From Corticium candelabrum (taxonomy: Eukaryota > Porifera > Homoscleromorpha > Homosclerophorida > Plakinidae), in assembly GCF_963422355.1 (NCBI RefSeq), contig NC_085093.1, forward strand, positions 3,820,003 through 3,884,002: a DNA stretch of 64,000 nt. Direction: 5' to 3'. Of the stretch, positions 12,501 through 25,535 are shown piece by piece. The position numbers and the translations under genes are program-made. Every line of letters starts with the position of its first letter. Within the stretch, counting starts at the first letter, position 1. A model generated the notes under the pieces. It was not told the origin of the DNA, did no database searches, and saw only the letters and a list, made by a program, of their open reading frames with translations.

Positions 12501-13669
12501 CTCTAAATTATCTGTTTATATGCGACTGGCCAAAGATCTCAAGATTTGTAAAGCAGATCTCTTTGTTGAGTGTACGAGTGTGACTTGTGAGCATGTTGTG
12601 AGCTATAGAAATGTACATTTTGCTGTACTAGCAGGTCACAACTAACGTATTCGTCAGACATCGGTTGCTACCTGAACATCTATATCTGTTTTGTTCTCGT
12701 CTGCCGTCATTGCAAACTTTAAATTTGTACCTAAAGTATTGGATTTCTGTGTAGTACAGAGTATCAAGTGTTAGGAAATATTTATTGGCTCGATTGGATT
12801 GTAGCCTTGAAAACCACAAGAATAAATAGTTTGAAACTTTGCTGACATTTCTGATTCAGCATCAAATATTTTGGAACCGATGAATCTGATTTAGAAACTC
12901 TGCTATCAGATTTGTACATCGAGACATTCTTTTGTTGTAGCAGAAATGTTATCCTATATATGCATGTTTTCTAAGAGAACTGGGATTTGTTCTAGTTAAT
13001 ATCAACGGTCTTCATCTGGACGACATCATATCTATGTCATCGAAATGAAGTATATGAAGCTCGATCTCTGTTGTGTGTGGCTTGACTTCTTTATGAATTT
13101 TTTTGAATAGTTTGTTTATATACGACCATCTATTTGTGGTTTTTGTTAGGTCCCTTTCGAAGTGAAAGATTCTGTGAAAGTTTTTTGTCTACAGGATCTG
13201 TTTGTTGACCCAATCAATGTTGTTTTGAGGAGGCTTGGCAACGAGGAACTTTGTCGTGGTTCGCCTGTCAAAACTGTTGGGAGACTGAAACTAGCTTGTC
13301 ATGTGATACAATCAAAGAAAAGTCAGGCGACAAAGAAAAATTCTTATAATGTCGAATTTACCGAATGTCATGAAGAACAGCCGTTGTTTGGTTATGTATT
13401 ACTCTTTATCATTTTTGGATGTGAACGGTTTGCTGTTATTCAACGGCTGAATTAAAATGGAGAAGTGGCCATTATTGCATAATGACGATGACTGCATGAC
13501 TGATGTTGTTGATGCTTACAGGAATCTTCGGGAGCCGATCGGAAAGCATTTACTTCCTTCTCGAGAGACTCGGGACCTGGTAGCAATTCCTGTAGGAGAC
13601 ATAACAGCTCGAGTAGTCTGTATGAAAATGTTAGGTTTAAGCTGTATTTTTTGGGTCTCGATTTCTTAA
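9505..13669 (+). pseudogene. Tnp2-like transposase gene of a CACTA/EnSpm element (T1), decayed
   Basis: A many-exon gene: 9505-9709 (MMASGGKRGPYREYL start), an acidic exon ending in an in-frame TAA at 10379-10381, a zinc-ribbon-like stretch (CSNCDTIMQ...CGHPECLGVC), NTDGVSIFKTSRSGSL, YALWFQPGKPPIQAFLDP, then the Tnp2 hallmarks FNGIAVCCYCYHPG and VAIDYMHVVCLGIVRALLDM, RRLLSICPPIVI, and, after a splice at 11762/11763, NELRFWLFHWSLPVLRGVLP and YFVHYSLLVIGCRLLC. Exon 12094-12245 has WGALWGHSCFWYESLNGF and VHGTR, followed by exons to about 13.6 kb. The order matches the Tnp2-type transposases common in invertebrates. Stops at 10379, near 10777 (where Trp is expected) and at 11878-11880 show it is dead. 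The exon at 11763 contains the intact target site (TGG at 11852-11854) that is interrupted by another element in units 2 and 3. Confidence 0.8.
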
Positions 13670-14930
13670 CATTATCGAGTGTGATCGAGTTGTGAAATAC
13701 TCAAGAAATGGTCTTGAGCCGATTGTGTGTGCACATTAAACACTGTTATTTTTCTTGCAAGAACTTAATTATTGGTGTCTACGTTGGTTAGCATGGACTT
13801 CTTCCATATTGTAGAATCGTGCAAAGTCGACCCCCTTCACGATCTGTAGATCTCCGTTCTCTTAATTAATTACGTTAATTAATTAATCAGAAGACATGCA
13901 GCCTATATAGCCGGTAGCTATAGGATAGACAACTGGCGTTCTATCCTGTCTGACGACGATTTGGATGTGTTGTATACTCGGGTTTTCACATGCTTACATT
14001 TCATGCCAATTGCTTAGCCCGGTCTATAGCAGTTGGCTGGCTGATCACGAGCAAGCTAATTACAACCGGTGCAAGGTTTCTAGCTAGAATAGTGAAGCGC
14101 CAGCATTCTACAAATTCAAAATTATAACTCTGTTAAGATCGACATGATCATCGATTATGGCACGTTTTAGTTGTTCGAATTCGAAGCGGCTTCACGACGA
14201 GATCGTTTCGACTAGGCAACGCACTCGACACGCGATGAGGCCGCGCTAGTACGTCGATATTGCAATCGCTTCGGATTCGCCATCGCTTCGAATTCGATCT
14301 GAAGACGCGAATGTCGAAGCGAATTCGAGGCGATTTGCTGCTACCCGCTGTGAACTCGCGGCGCGACTCCGTCACGCGACATATATATATATATATATAT
14401 TAATTGTTAGATTAAAAAATATAGTCTAGATGCCACGTATCCTGTGCATGAGAGAGAAGAGGCGGGCGGGCGGGCGGGCGGGTGTGGGTGTATAACACTG
14501 TATACGCGCCTACGCGTTGCACGGCCATTCAAGTCTACAACATATCCGAAGGAAGTGGTCAGATTGCTGACGTCACGATGTAGACGAAAACCATCGAGCC
14601 ACACACAAGTTTTGTATATGTGCATGTATATCTATAGCTAAAACACACAATTCTTCACAATTTACAAATGACAACAAATAATTAACAACCAAACTATGGA
14701 TAGGAATAACAAGCTAGAAAGGCAAATCCTGATCTGCAACCCTCGAACAAGATATTTTTGATTTGAAAAGAGGAAACGTAGACGACGATTGTCTGTGATC
14801 CAGAACACTATAGCGGTTTCTCCCACCTTCCCTACCGCATGCATTGTAGTTCTGGAGAAGGCGACGGTGTTTGTGTCGCAGTTTCCAGTTTCCTGTCTAG
14901 ATTTTTGTGTGGTTTGTGATGAGCCTTCAC
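13670..14930. other. Intergenic region upstream of VWA gene 1
   Basis: No gene seen. It contains AT-rich TTAATTAA runs near 13860-13890, a CpG-dense TCGAATTCG-rich patch at 14155-14380 ending in (TA)n, and a GGGC tandem run at about 14460-14482. The 5' flank nearest the gene is shared by all three units. Confidence 0.55.
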
Positions 14931-14938
14931 TATATAAA
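14931..14938 (+). promoter_or_regulatory. TATA box of VWA gene 1
   Basis: TATATAAA lies 73 bases before the start codon at 15013-15011, giving room for a 5' leader of about 45 bases. The motif is conserved at the same place in the other two copies. In copies 2 and 3 a 27-base block is present just upstream that is absent here. Confidence 0.7.
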
Positions 14939-15010
14939 GATAACAAAGCAGCTCGAAAGTCATTACTCGTCGACGGTTTGATCAGCTCGAGTCGATCGCT
15001 CTCTGTGAAG

Positions 15011-16239
15011 ATGATGACTCTGCGTGTACAGATCCTCTCTCTCGTTTCTGTCTTCTTCGTTCTGCAGACAAATCCGAGTTATGCCGTACCGATCAATGTA
15101 GACGAAGACTTTTTGAAACCTCTCTGCGAGAACCCGCCACCGGTTTTACGACTCGTGTGCAAGAGTCTGTTTGGTGTCACGTGTCCGACACAAGCCAAGT
15201 TGGGAGATTGGGCATACAATGGTATAGAAGTCGACGGCTCGCTCAATAGCACCGCCGCTAGCGCTTGTCCCGGCGTAAGACTGCAGACGTACGAAAGAAC
15301 AACGAATCTCTCGACTATTCTGTCTGAATGTCGTTCAAAAGTAATCGTCCAAACAGAAGAAGAATACCGATGTGAGTATTAAACTATCTCTAGAGATTTC
15401 AAAATAACATAGTTGCATACAATTTATTCGACATCGCAGGTCCACCTACTACAAAAGAAAAGGCTGCTGCTCTAACTCGCATATTTGGAAGCTTTGGGCC
15501 ACCACCACCTCCAGTCGTACAACCATCGGCTGCTGCTGCGACGGTAGAGCCGACGACGGCACTCCCCGTAAGAGCAAAACGTCAAGAATGCTACTACAAC
15601 GACGCCATAGACCTCGCCATTCTTATCGATGCCTCCGGCAGCGTTGGCAGCCCAAACTTCTACAAATCCGTCGAGGACGTAGCCACGTTGATCGAAAACA
15701 CTTGCAATGACTTCAAATGTGGTTCTCCACAGATCAGAGTGGCCGTGGTGACGTTCGCATCTTCTCCCGTCACCGTGTTCGACTTGGCCTACTCGGCAGC
15801 AAACCACCACAATCGCCAAGACATAATCGACAGCATCCTGACAACACACTACACGAACGGCGGCACCGCGACACGTTCGGCTCTCGAGCACGTCCGTGAC
15901 AACATTTTCAGCGCCAGTCATGGTATGAGACGACACAGTAAGAAAAAACTCATGGTACTGACAGACGGTAACCACAACGGCGGACAAGACCCCAAAGACG
16001 TGGCAGAGAGCTTGCACGAGCGACCGGGTAGCGATCAAGTCGACGTCTTTGCCCTCGGCATCGGCAGCGGAATATCGTTCCAAAACGTGAAAAATCTCAA
16101 TCACGCCAGCGACTTGAACAAAATTCTTCCATTTTTGACTTACTCCTCGTTCGCCGAGTTCTCACAAGGAGTTCAAGTGGTCGCCGCAGATGCTCAAGCG
16201 AACACCAACTCGTGCTCGTCGTCGGCCTTCAAGAAATGA
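15011..16239 (+). CDS. Secreted von Willebrand factor A domain protein, copy 1
   Basis: Exons 15011-15371 and 15440-16239 join in frame at a phase-1 GT-AG intron of 68 bp, giving 386 residues. The start was chosen because MMTLRVQILSLVSVFFVLQT begins a signal peptide ending near SYA. A cysteine-containing pro-region follows (CENPPPVLRLVCKS, CPTQAKLGDWAYNG), then a Pro/Ala linker and RAKR, a furin-type cleavage site, directly before QECYYNDAIDLAILIDASGS. The VWA domain keeps the full metal-ion-dependent adhesion site: DASGS, the Thr in GGTATR, and the Asp in LTDGNHNGG, so it should bind a divalent ion and a ligand in the extracellular space. No transmembrane segment is seen. A TATA box lies upstream. 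It encodes Ile where copies 2 and 3 have Arg (YNGIEV versus YNGREV). The precise ligand is unknown. Confidence 0.88.
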
Positions 16240-16696
16240 AGAACAAACGTGGATCTAGAGGACGTCGATTGTCGTGTCGAACCAAATTTCTGTTGTTTTG
16301 TTAGTTGTTGAAATTTCTGTTTAGCAGTTCAAGTTCAACTTTATTGTTGGATACTATAGTGATATTGTCGCTATAACAGAGTCAGATTTCTAGACAATAT
16401 AATTTAATGTTTAAGGATGCGTTTATTATATGCGGCTATATATACCTACCACGCAGATATGCGTGCATGCAACCGCTTTGTGAGCAAGCTCGTCGCTGTA
16501 TCCGCCCCTGTACTAAGTATCCACGTGAGTGAGTCCTAAAAGTATATTTAGTACGTTTGGAGGTATCCTGCAACGTTTTCACTCATTCACCTTTAAATGT
16601 ATGCATGGCGTGGCGTACGTTTCTGTCCGACGACCTCGAACAGTAAGACCTTTCCCCTTTCTCGCCGGAAGTGTGAGGGTGGGGAAGAATCTGGCT
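16240..16696. other. 3' flank of VWA gene 1
   Basis: The 3' untranslated region and spacer. No canonical AATAAA where copy 3 has one: this copy reads AATATA at the equivalent site (about 16398). The block ends at the tandem junction at 16697. Confidence 0.55.
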
Positions 16697-16873
16697 ACTA
16701 TGAAGGAATTCTATACTTGGAAAGGTAGGTACTTCTTTAAAATTTTGTTGAGGCTGACATCAAATCAGTACATTGTACAGCTAGTGAGCTTCGCTCCTGG
16801 CTATTCCATTGGTCATTGCCTGTCTTACGTGGAGTTCTCCCAACAGAATACTTTGTCCATTATTCTTTGCTGG
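16697..16873 (+). pseudogene. Transposase exon fragment (5' side of the element insertion)
   Basis: Near-identical to 11678-11854: end of one exon (TMKEFYTWK), a short intron and the exon NELRFWLFHWSLPVLRGVLP onward. It stops at TGG, where the CACAGG end of the inserted element begins; the missing remainder of the same exon resumes at 29804 on the far side of the element. Confidence 0.88.
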
Positions 16874-17196
16874 CACAGGAAAAAGTGCCTCTACAATCAG
16901 GCCTAGGATTTTAGAGAATATTGTTGTAGACGTGCAAATCTGATATCTGGTTTGCTGAGTGTTAGTAATCATACCCGTCTGATTATAGAGACCATCGTAA
17001 TTAGGTGTTAGATTTTCAAAATGATTGAAAGTGACTACACAATCAAACATATGATTGTAGAGTAGATTGTAGTTCATGATGCTATCGGTGGAGAATTAGA
17101 AGCAGTTTCTTCTTGTGAATCTACTGAAGATAGACAAAGAGACAGTGATCTGCAGCAGTCTCTGAGTCAGTGGTTTGCTGTGCTGCTGCTAAAGCT

Positions 17197-19384
<2,188 letters not shown>

Positions 19385-19607
19385 AGATGTGCCACGCTCA
19401 CACGTAGACGTGAAGTTTAGTAGAAACAGCAACCGATGCCTCTAGCCACCACACAACGACTGCTACTACTGTACTAAGAAATTTTAGAGTAGCATACGCT
19501 GACCCTTTATAGTGTTTGTTCAATCTGGCGCACGTTAGATAGATATTTTGAACATGCGTACTAATCTTGTTAGCTAGGCGCCAAGGTTTGAAATTTACAG
19601 TGTCATC

Positions 19608-20251
19608 TAGCCTCGAACTTCCAGACCAGAGAGCGCGCGAACTCTAGTCTGGACCAAGTCGATACTAAAATGATTTCGGAAATAGCCTTTTTTAGCCAAT
19701 CAGCTTCTACAACCCGAATCTCGGTTGTAAATTCTGATTGGCTTAGCAATAATTGGTTAGGCTAAGTGCACTAGCACCTGATTGCGCGCGTGTGAAATCG
19801 TCGTGGGCGGCTAAGTGCACGCCAGAACGATGACAAGACTCTGCATGCCAGAACAATGATCAGACTGTGCATACACACATCTTAGTTTTAGTTTCAGCTT
19901 CAGTTCTTTAATATTTTCAAGCTTGTGGTGAGAGGACATGCACAGCAGCGTCGCTAGACCATCACCTTTGACAACTGGTCGAGCGGTAGTCTCGCTAGCG
20001 GTCTGCCGAAGAATCAAAGAGTCGTCGTTTCATGCCGTCCACCAAGATATCGCCGCAAACACGGCAGACGTCTCTTCTTTGTTTGTGAGATCTCATGGCA
20101 TTTACAAATGATATGTTGATCTAGGTAAAACGATCCTACGCTGTTAGACACCATTTACCATCGCTTTTGATAAATACTTCCGAAATCATTTTAGTATCGA
20201 CTTGGTCCAGACTAGAGTTCGCGCGCTCTCTGGTCTGGAAATTCGAGGCTA
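19608..20251. mobile_element. Mutator-like MITE, 644 bp, long terminal inverted repeats
   Basis: The ends are TAGCCTCGAACTTCC and GGAAATTCGAGGCTA, extended into inverted repeats of about 80 bp that contain CCAGACCAGAGAGCGCGCG. It is flanked by a perfect 9 bp direct repeat AGTGTCATC (19599-19607 and 20252-20260), the target duplication length usual for Mutator-like elements. It sits between the divergent starts of T2 and the gene at 20306. No transposase inside. An inner inverted pair, AGCCAATCAG and CTGATTGGCT, lies near the left side. Confidence 0.85.
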
Positions 20252-20305
20252 AGTGTCATCTCACTTGAAAGGATTCTTCAGTCACTCAATTCTTATTATA
20301 GAAAA

Positions 20306-21383
20306 ATGTCGACCAGTGAGCTTTTGAAAGAGCTTGCAGGTTTGCGAGAACGCATTGACCACTTGGAACGAGAAAAAAGAACTGACGACATTTCTGCGAG
20401 TAGCAATTCCTCAAAACCGAGGCCACGAGAAGTTAGTCCGACGGTAAAAGCGCTAAGTAATGCGTTGTAGCGAGGTAGATGTCAGTATATACGAAATTGT
20501 AAATTTCCGGAAATGGACCGGAAGGCGGCTTCTTCAGTAGAGAATGGTTATTAATTTTATTTTTCTAATAGGCGGCACTGAAACGGCTCTTTGGCGACAT
20601 GTCACTTGAAATCAAACCTGCAGAAAGACCATGGCAAGATGTTGCTGCAGAACTAAGAAAGACTCTTGTGCAAATGCTCGGAGCGGGAGGCAATCGTCGA
20701 AATATTGATGACACCACAATACTAAGACGTGTGCGTCAGTTTTATGTCGCACGAAGACAGACTGTAACTGCAGCCAAAAACACAGAGAAGAGACGTCGAA
20801 GACGGCAACAACTTAAAGTCAGCGCAGCGACTTACGTGAGCATTTTAATCTAGCTGATATATTAACGAATGCAATTCCTAGTGTAACAGTTTGCATTACC
20901 CAGAATTTAAATTAAATAAAACTTTAATTAAAGTTGATTTCACATATGCGTAGATAAATTACGGGTATGTAGTTGTACTCTGAGTAATCTGCATGAAGAT
21001 GAAGAGTACTGTATATGCATGTACAGTTGGGTTTCTGTTGCAGACCTACAGGCGTCAGAAAGTGGCTGAGGCTATTAGAAAAACCAGCTTTCAGCAGACC
21101 AGAGACGTGTCATTGTTCAGATCTGCCATTCCCAGATTGACAGATAAACAAGTTTCGCCAGCACCAACTAGCAGCGATGAAGATGCTAAACTGAAGAAAC
21201 AAAAGTTGCAAGTTAAACACCTGAAACGAATGAGAGAGTTGGCAGCAGTAAAGAGGCGAGTTCAAGACAAGGTGTGCCCGGACTGGAGACAGCAGGCAGT
21301 CGAAGAAGGCTTCTTAATTAGTGGTATATTTGAGACAATCATGTGTCATAATCTCTAACAGACAATTGGTCAGACTACACACA

Positions 21384-21476
<93 letters not shown>

Positions 21477-22772
21477 TATGTAACCCTTGCATTTAAACTG
21501 TTAAAACATTGCACTGATGTTGTGTTTGTTACTGGTAGATTCAGGAGAAGAGTCGAGTGATGCAGGGGCCAACTGCAGGTGCATTGCTTATTTCAATTGC
21601 TGGGATCGAAATACTCTAACATAATCGTTGTTTGAAATTGTAGTGAATTAGCTGACAAAGACAATCAAATGTCAGGTATACCAACTAAATGCAATGGCCT
21701 CAGTGGCATGTGAGCACGTGTACAGTAGTAAGTTACTATTTTACTAAGTGTAAGGAAAAAGATTATCTTATTTTTACTGTACAAGCAAATAAGCAATAGT
21801 ATTGGTATGCTATATGGGGGCGAGGAAGATGAAGTGAGCTACTTGTAACGCACTACATAATGCTATTGAAAATATTACAATCATGTACATTAGTAGACAT
21901 GCATAGCATTGCCAATGCAAATTATTTTGTCAATATTGCACATGTAGAGTATGAAGCCGAATATGACGATTCTGATGTAATTCCTGCAACACCAGAACAT
22001 AGTGCAAGTAAGTATATACAGAGTACAGTATGTCTAATGTTGAGTTTTGCTTGCGATAATTACATGTACATTGGTATAATACTGTTTAGTGTACGTTGTA
22101 TGTACTTGTAGTGGCTGTATACTATCATGGAATCTTGTAGTTAACAAGATAATATATTCCTTATTATTGTGAATTCAGATTATGAGCATAAATCAGATGT
22201 ACCGGTAGCTGTGACATCTCCAAAACATAGACAAGGTGAGTATTATTATATACTAGGATCCATGGCCCGTCTTTCGTACGGGCAAGATACTGTAGTGTAA
22301 AGATAGGTCTGTGGATACGTCACGTGCAATCTTTGTTGCGCGGTCCCGGATGCGCTGAATGAATTCGAATCTTGCTCTTCGCGCTTGTTTCAATCGAAAT
22401 CGACACACTCCCCGTGTAGCGCTTGCTGCAGAGAACGTGTAGGTTGGATTCTGTGGAAATGCAATCAGAATTTGGAGAGAAACGAAAGTGATAGAAGAGT
22501 AAGTTTCGTCGGCAAGAGATATTCGATCGCTCGAAGCTTTGCGAAGGACGACGATGCATACGGTCTACACAGGACTGGTGCGGGCGTGTGTTCGAATGAA
22601 CAGGAATGTGTAGCGTTTGCGTCGTCGAGAAATTTTACGCGGGGGTCGACCCCTCGAGAGGGGACCCGGTGCAAATTTTTTAATTTTTTTTACGCAAACC
22701 TTTCTCTGTGCGTGCCGAGTGTGCGTACCAATTTCGGTTGCGAACGGACAAAAGACGTGGCCCCCAAACGCG

Positions 22773-22841
<69 letters not shown>

Positions 22842-23254
22842 GGACAATTTGAGCTTTATATAGTAGATGTGCACACTATATTATGATGGCAACTTTTAAT
22901 TTGAGCAGCTAGCATTTTGTTTGTTGATTAATATTATTGATATTAATATCACTTATAATGATATTTATAATTACTATTTTATTCCCGGGGAAAGCCTTGA
23001 GTACACATCTCATTTATATTAACAAATTAAACGGCATACTGGTAATTTGTTGTCATCAAGTCTTTGTTTCCTTACTACATTTCCAGAAGGATCACTCTGC
23101 TGTTATTTGCAACTACATAGTATCTGTATATTTCTGATGGCAACTTTGCGATTGTAATTTGTTATTATTCCAGATGATGAGGTCGATGATATGTTCGAAG
23201 ATCTATTGCCTCGTGCAGCCAGCTTTGACGCTTTTCCATCTACACAGAATCAAG
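20306..23254 (+). CDS. Eight-exon coiled-coil / acidic protein gene carried by element E1, function unknown
   Basis: Exons 20306-20443, 20572-20835, 21044-21323, 21539-21578, 21644-21675, 21958-22007, 22179-22235 and 23174-23254 all have GT-AG borders and stay in frame, giving about 314 residues so far. Exon 1 forms a short coiled coil (MSTSELLKELAGLRERIDHL). Exons 2-3 are strongly basic (AEKRRRRRQQ-like stretch, KKQKLQVKHLKRMRELAAVK) and end at CPDWRQQAVEEGFLIS. The later small exons are acidic (DSGEESSDAG, EYEAEYDDSDVIPATPEH, DDEVDDMFEDLLPRAASF). I find no stop codon after the last exon; the 3' end seems lost to LINE and Kolobok insertions. The position, divergent from the transposase gene, matches that of the BEN gene beside T1, so it may be the element's second, DNA-binding protein. 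No known domain is recognised. Confidence 0.6.
21374..21472. repeat. (CA)n microsatellite in intron
   Basis: About 100 bp of CA repeats in intron 3 of the coiled-coil gene; a copy at about 39354-39447 is slightly different in length. Confidence 0.95.
22250..22840. other. GC-rich insertion-like block ending in (CA)n, in the intron before exon 8
   Basis: A stretch richer in CpG than its neighbours, with GGGGTCGACCCCTCGAGAGGGG near 22640 (two overlapping palindromes) and a terminal CA array at 22777-22838. It interrupts the long last intron. It may be a small retroelement or MITE, but I see no clear terminal repeats or promoter boxes. The second copy is at about 40226-40802. Confidence 0.4.
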
Positions 23255-23922
23255 GTGACAAATAGGCATTCGAGTAACTGTATTTGTCTATTTAAACACT
23301 AGGTGTGCATGTATCTGGTGTTTATACCTACCCACGATTTTATTGCATTGCATATGTGGAATAGTCAATTGACCTCTTCCCAGCTCTGGGTACTTTGGTA
23401 GTAACTATTCAATAGTTATAACATGGGTGGTAGGGATGTTGGCGTGTTATAAGACTCCAAGCCGTGAGGGCTTTAAGCCTTATCACTGAGATTATTGACC
23501 GAGCTTCAGGCAAGGTTCAATTATCGAGGTGCTAAGTGCTTGCAGCTGTTATAAAGTTGACCTTCGGTGTTGTATCGCTGATATAACACCTGCAATGGAC
23601 CAATGAGCGCACCTAAAGGTCACATGATATATTATAAATTTGTCAGGACAGCATGTGTCTGTGCCTATCACATTCCGAGAGCTTTCACTTTGTAAACATA
23701 TAAAACGTTGATAAGAAGGTAGTAACCCAGAGCCACACTGAGACAAGCAAGCCACCTATGAAGCTCTGGAGGTTGGCAGTTTGATGGGCTGATGGCTAAT
23801 TTAGCCCCAAGAATGTCATCTTTTGTTAAACGAATCAGATTCAGCAATGAGTCAAACAATAAATTATAGTGTGAGTCAAATGTCATTCCATATGTGGTTG
23901 CTACCAATTCAAAGTCCTCATG

Positions 23923-24062
23923 GAAGGTCCTTTATTGTAATATACCGAACGATACAGTACAATAAGCGTCTACAGGACTGGTAGCACTATAACAGAAGTA
24001 GAGTTCTGGAGTACTATGTAGAGGTCCAGTCGAAGACTATACATCACAAATGATTAAAAGCA

Positions 24063-24130
<68 letters not shown>

Positions 24131-25130
24131 TTTTATTTTATACACTAAGTGAGCAAGTCCCAAAGAGAGTCACTAGAAGAATGCAGTTGCAGACAACCGT
24201 GCACTAAACGAGCATTAAATAACCAGAGTTTCAGAGATAATTGTCCTATGAGGTTCTGGAAGGCTTGAGAAAGGGATGTTGTATTACAGGTGGTAGTCTT
24301 CGACGCGATAATCTTTAGAGTCTTCAAGCTTAAAGGTGTCCAATAACCTAGGGTCTCCAAAGCCATAGGGAAGAACTCTCTGCCAGCAGCAGTGACGATA
24401 TCATCATGGTAGGCATCTTTTTCATTTCGCTCGCCAATGCGGCGGCACCTGCACTGGTTGCAGCGGCAACGATGTAGCTGGGTTGGAGGGAATTTCTAAC
24501 AGTTACGTCAAAGAAAGCAGGTTTTCCATTGGTAAAATCAGGATGATAAATGTCATCTGGTCGATGAAGATCTCGGCCACCTATTCTCTGTTCCTTCTTT
24601 ACTCCACTATTGTCGGTGTGGAGGGCGTACCAGACAATATCCCTCAAACTGTCATGTCGTTTTGTTCGCAAGGGGTCACTTCCATAGCTCAAGGCGTGGT
24701 TCCCAAACTGATCAATGATATTACCACACACACATCTTTGGGCATTTGGATGTGGTGGAAATATTGGTAATCCCAGCCAGATCCTATTGATGCGATGAAG
24801 TCATGTTTTGAAAATGCCAGCCCAAGTTTTCATTGGGAACAGCCCTGAGCCAGGCTCCAGCGTGAGTGGACGAGATGGTATTGACACGAGCAAGATCTCT
24901 TATGCTGCTGTTGTTTTCCAAAGAAGCATAAACCACGTCATCTATTTGGCCCTGAAATCAAGCCAGACTTGACACAATTTCAGAACCACATGCTGGAGCG
25001 TGGCTAAGAGCCGTTCCCAATCGAAACCTTGGCCTTTCCATGACCAGGGATGAGTTCTGTATTGCTGTTTGTTTATGGTTGGGCATAACTCTTTTTCCAG
25101 TACATCCTTCTGCTGTAAGGTGAAATTAAG
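23923..25130 (-). mobile_element. LINE 3' end, minus strand, degenerate
   Basis: Read on the minus strand, the order is SSIRDLARVNTISSTHAGAW, IWLGLPIFPPHPNAQRCVCG, NIIDQFGNHALSYGSDPLRT, KRHDSLRDIVWYALHTDN, RPDDIYHPDFTNGKPAFFDV, TVRNSLQPSYIVAAATSAGA and LETLGYWTPLSLKTLKIIAS. This is the typical C-terminal region after the reverse transcriptase domain of non-LTR retrotransposons, with a CCHC-like CVCG knuckle. A TA/GATA tract and a 3' end with AATAAAGGACCTTCCAT follow. It is 5' truncated and has small frameshifts. Confidence 0.75.
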
Positions 25131-25140
25131 TGTGGTCAGT

Positions 25141-25535
25141 TAATTGACGGTTTTGGTGACCATCTCCTTGTCAGACTAATTTACGGTCAAAACGTCATGA
25201 CGTTTTCAGAGACATTATCTTCAATGCTTTATTGATAGATGACAAAGGCACTTCGATTCAAAGGAGCAGAGATTCTTGTCAGACACCTGTGATCGCACTG
25301 GAGACGTCTTCCACCCTAAATTTTTGACTGGTCGTCTTGCTTACTTTTGATATAACTGTACACAATTCATTCCAATCTAAATTTGTGTCAAGTTCAGCGA
25401 CTGTCGCAGGTGCCGCCAGTCTGGCTGGGGAGATTGACAAAGACACCAAATATGATGACTTCTGCCAGCCTGGAAACTTTGAGAGCCATTGCTACCAAAA
25501 CAATTACTTCAAACAACATTCCGTAATTTTCACAG
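25141..25535 (+). mobile_element. Second LINE 3' fragment, plus strand, facing the first
   Basis: The plus strand encodes IDGFGDHLLV, FRDIIFNALLIDDKG, GDVFHPKFLTGRLAYF, ITVHNSFQSKFVSSSATVAG and AASLAGEIDKDTKYDD, matching the same C-terminal module as the minus-strand LINE next to it but clearly diverged from it. Several frame breaks. The two fragments lie back to back, with 5' truncation points meeting near 25135. Confidence 0.65.

Larger units (their letters stand above)
11678..16696. repeat. Tandem unit 1 (5.0 kb): transposase 3' half + VWA gene, no insertion
   Basis: The sequence beginning ACTATGAAGGAATTC at 11678 starts again at 16697 and at 34681. Unit 1 is 5019 bp and contains the 3' half of the T1 transposase gene and VWA gene 1. 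It lacks the large element found in units 2 and 3. Its upstream half differs clearly from units 2 and 3, while its VWA exon 2 is almost identical to that of unit 2. Confidence 0.88.

Noticed and set aside
15472-16104. 210-residue open frame on the minus strand opposite VWA exon 2, kept in all three copies
   Set aside because: It is the antisense shadow of a real exon; its conservation only reflects the near identity of the duplicates. No start context, domain or splice evidence.
16529-16906. 125-residue plus-strand frame after VWA gene 1 (and its copy after gene 2)
   Set aside because: It crosses the tandem junction and an intron of the transposase fragment; the real coding there is in another frame (NELRFWLFHWSLPV).
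19970-20050. tRNA-Ser/Leu-like A box (TGGTCGAGCGGTAG) followed by a weak B box
   Set aside because: The stem pairing and B box (GTCGTTTCATGCC) are poor and it lies inside a MITE; at best a tRNA-derived relic. Not called as an RNA gene.
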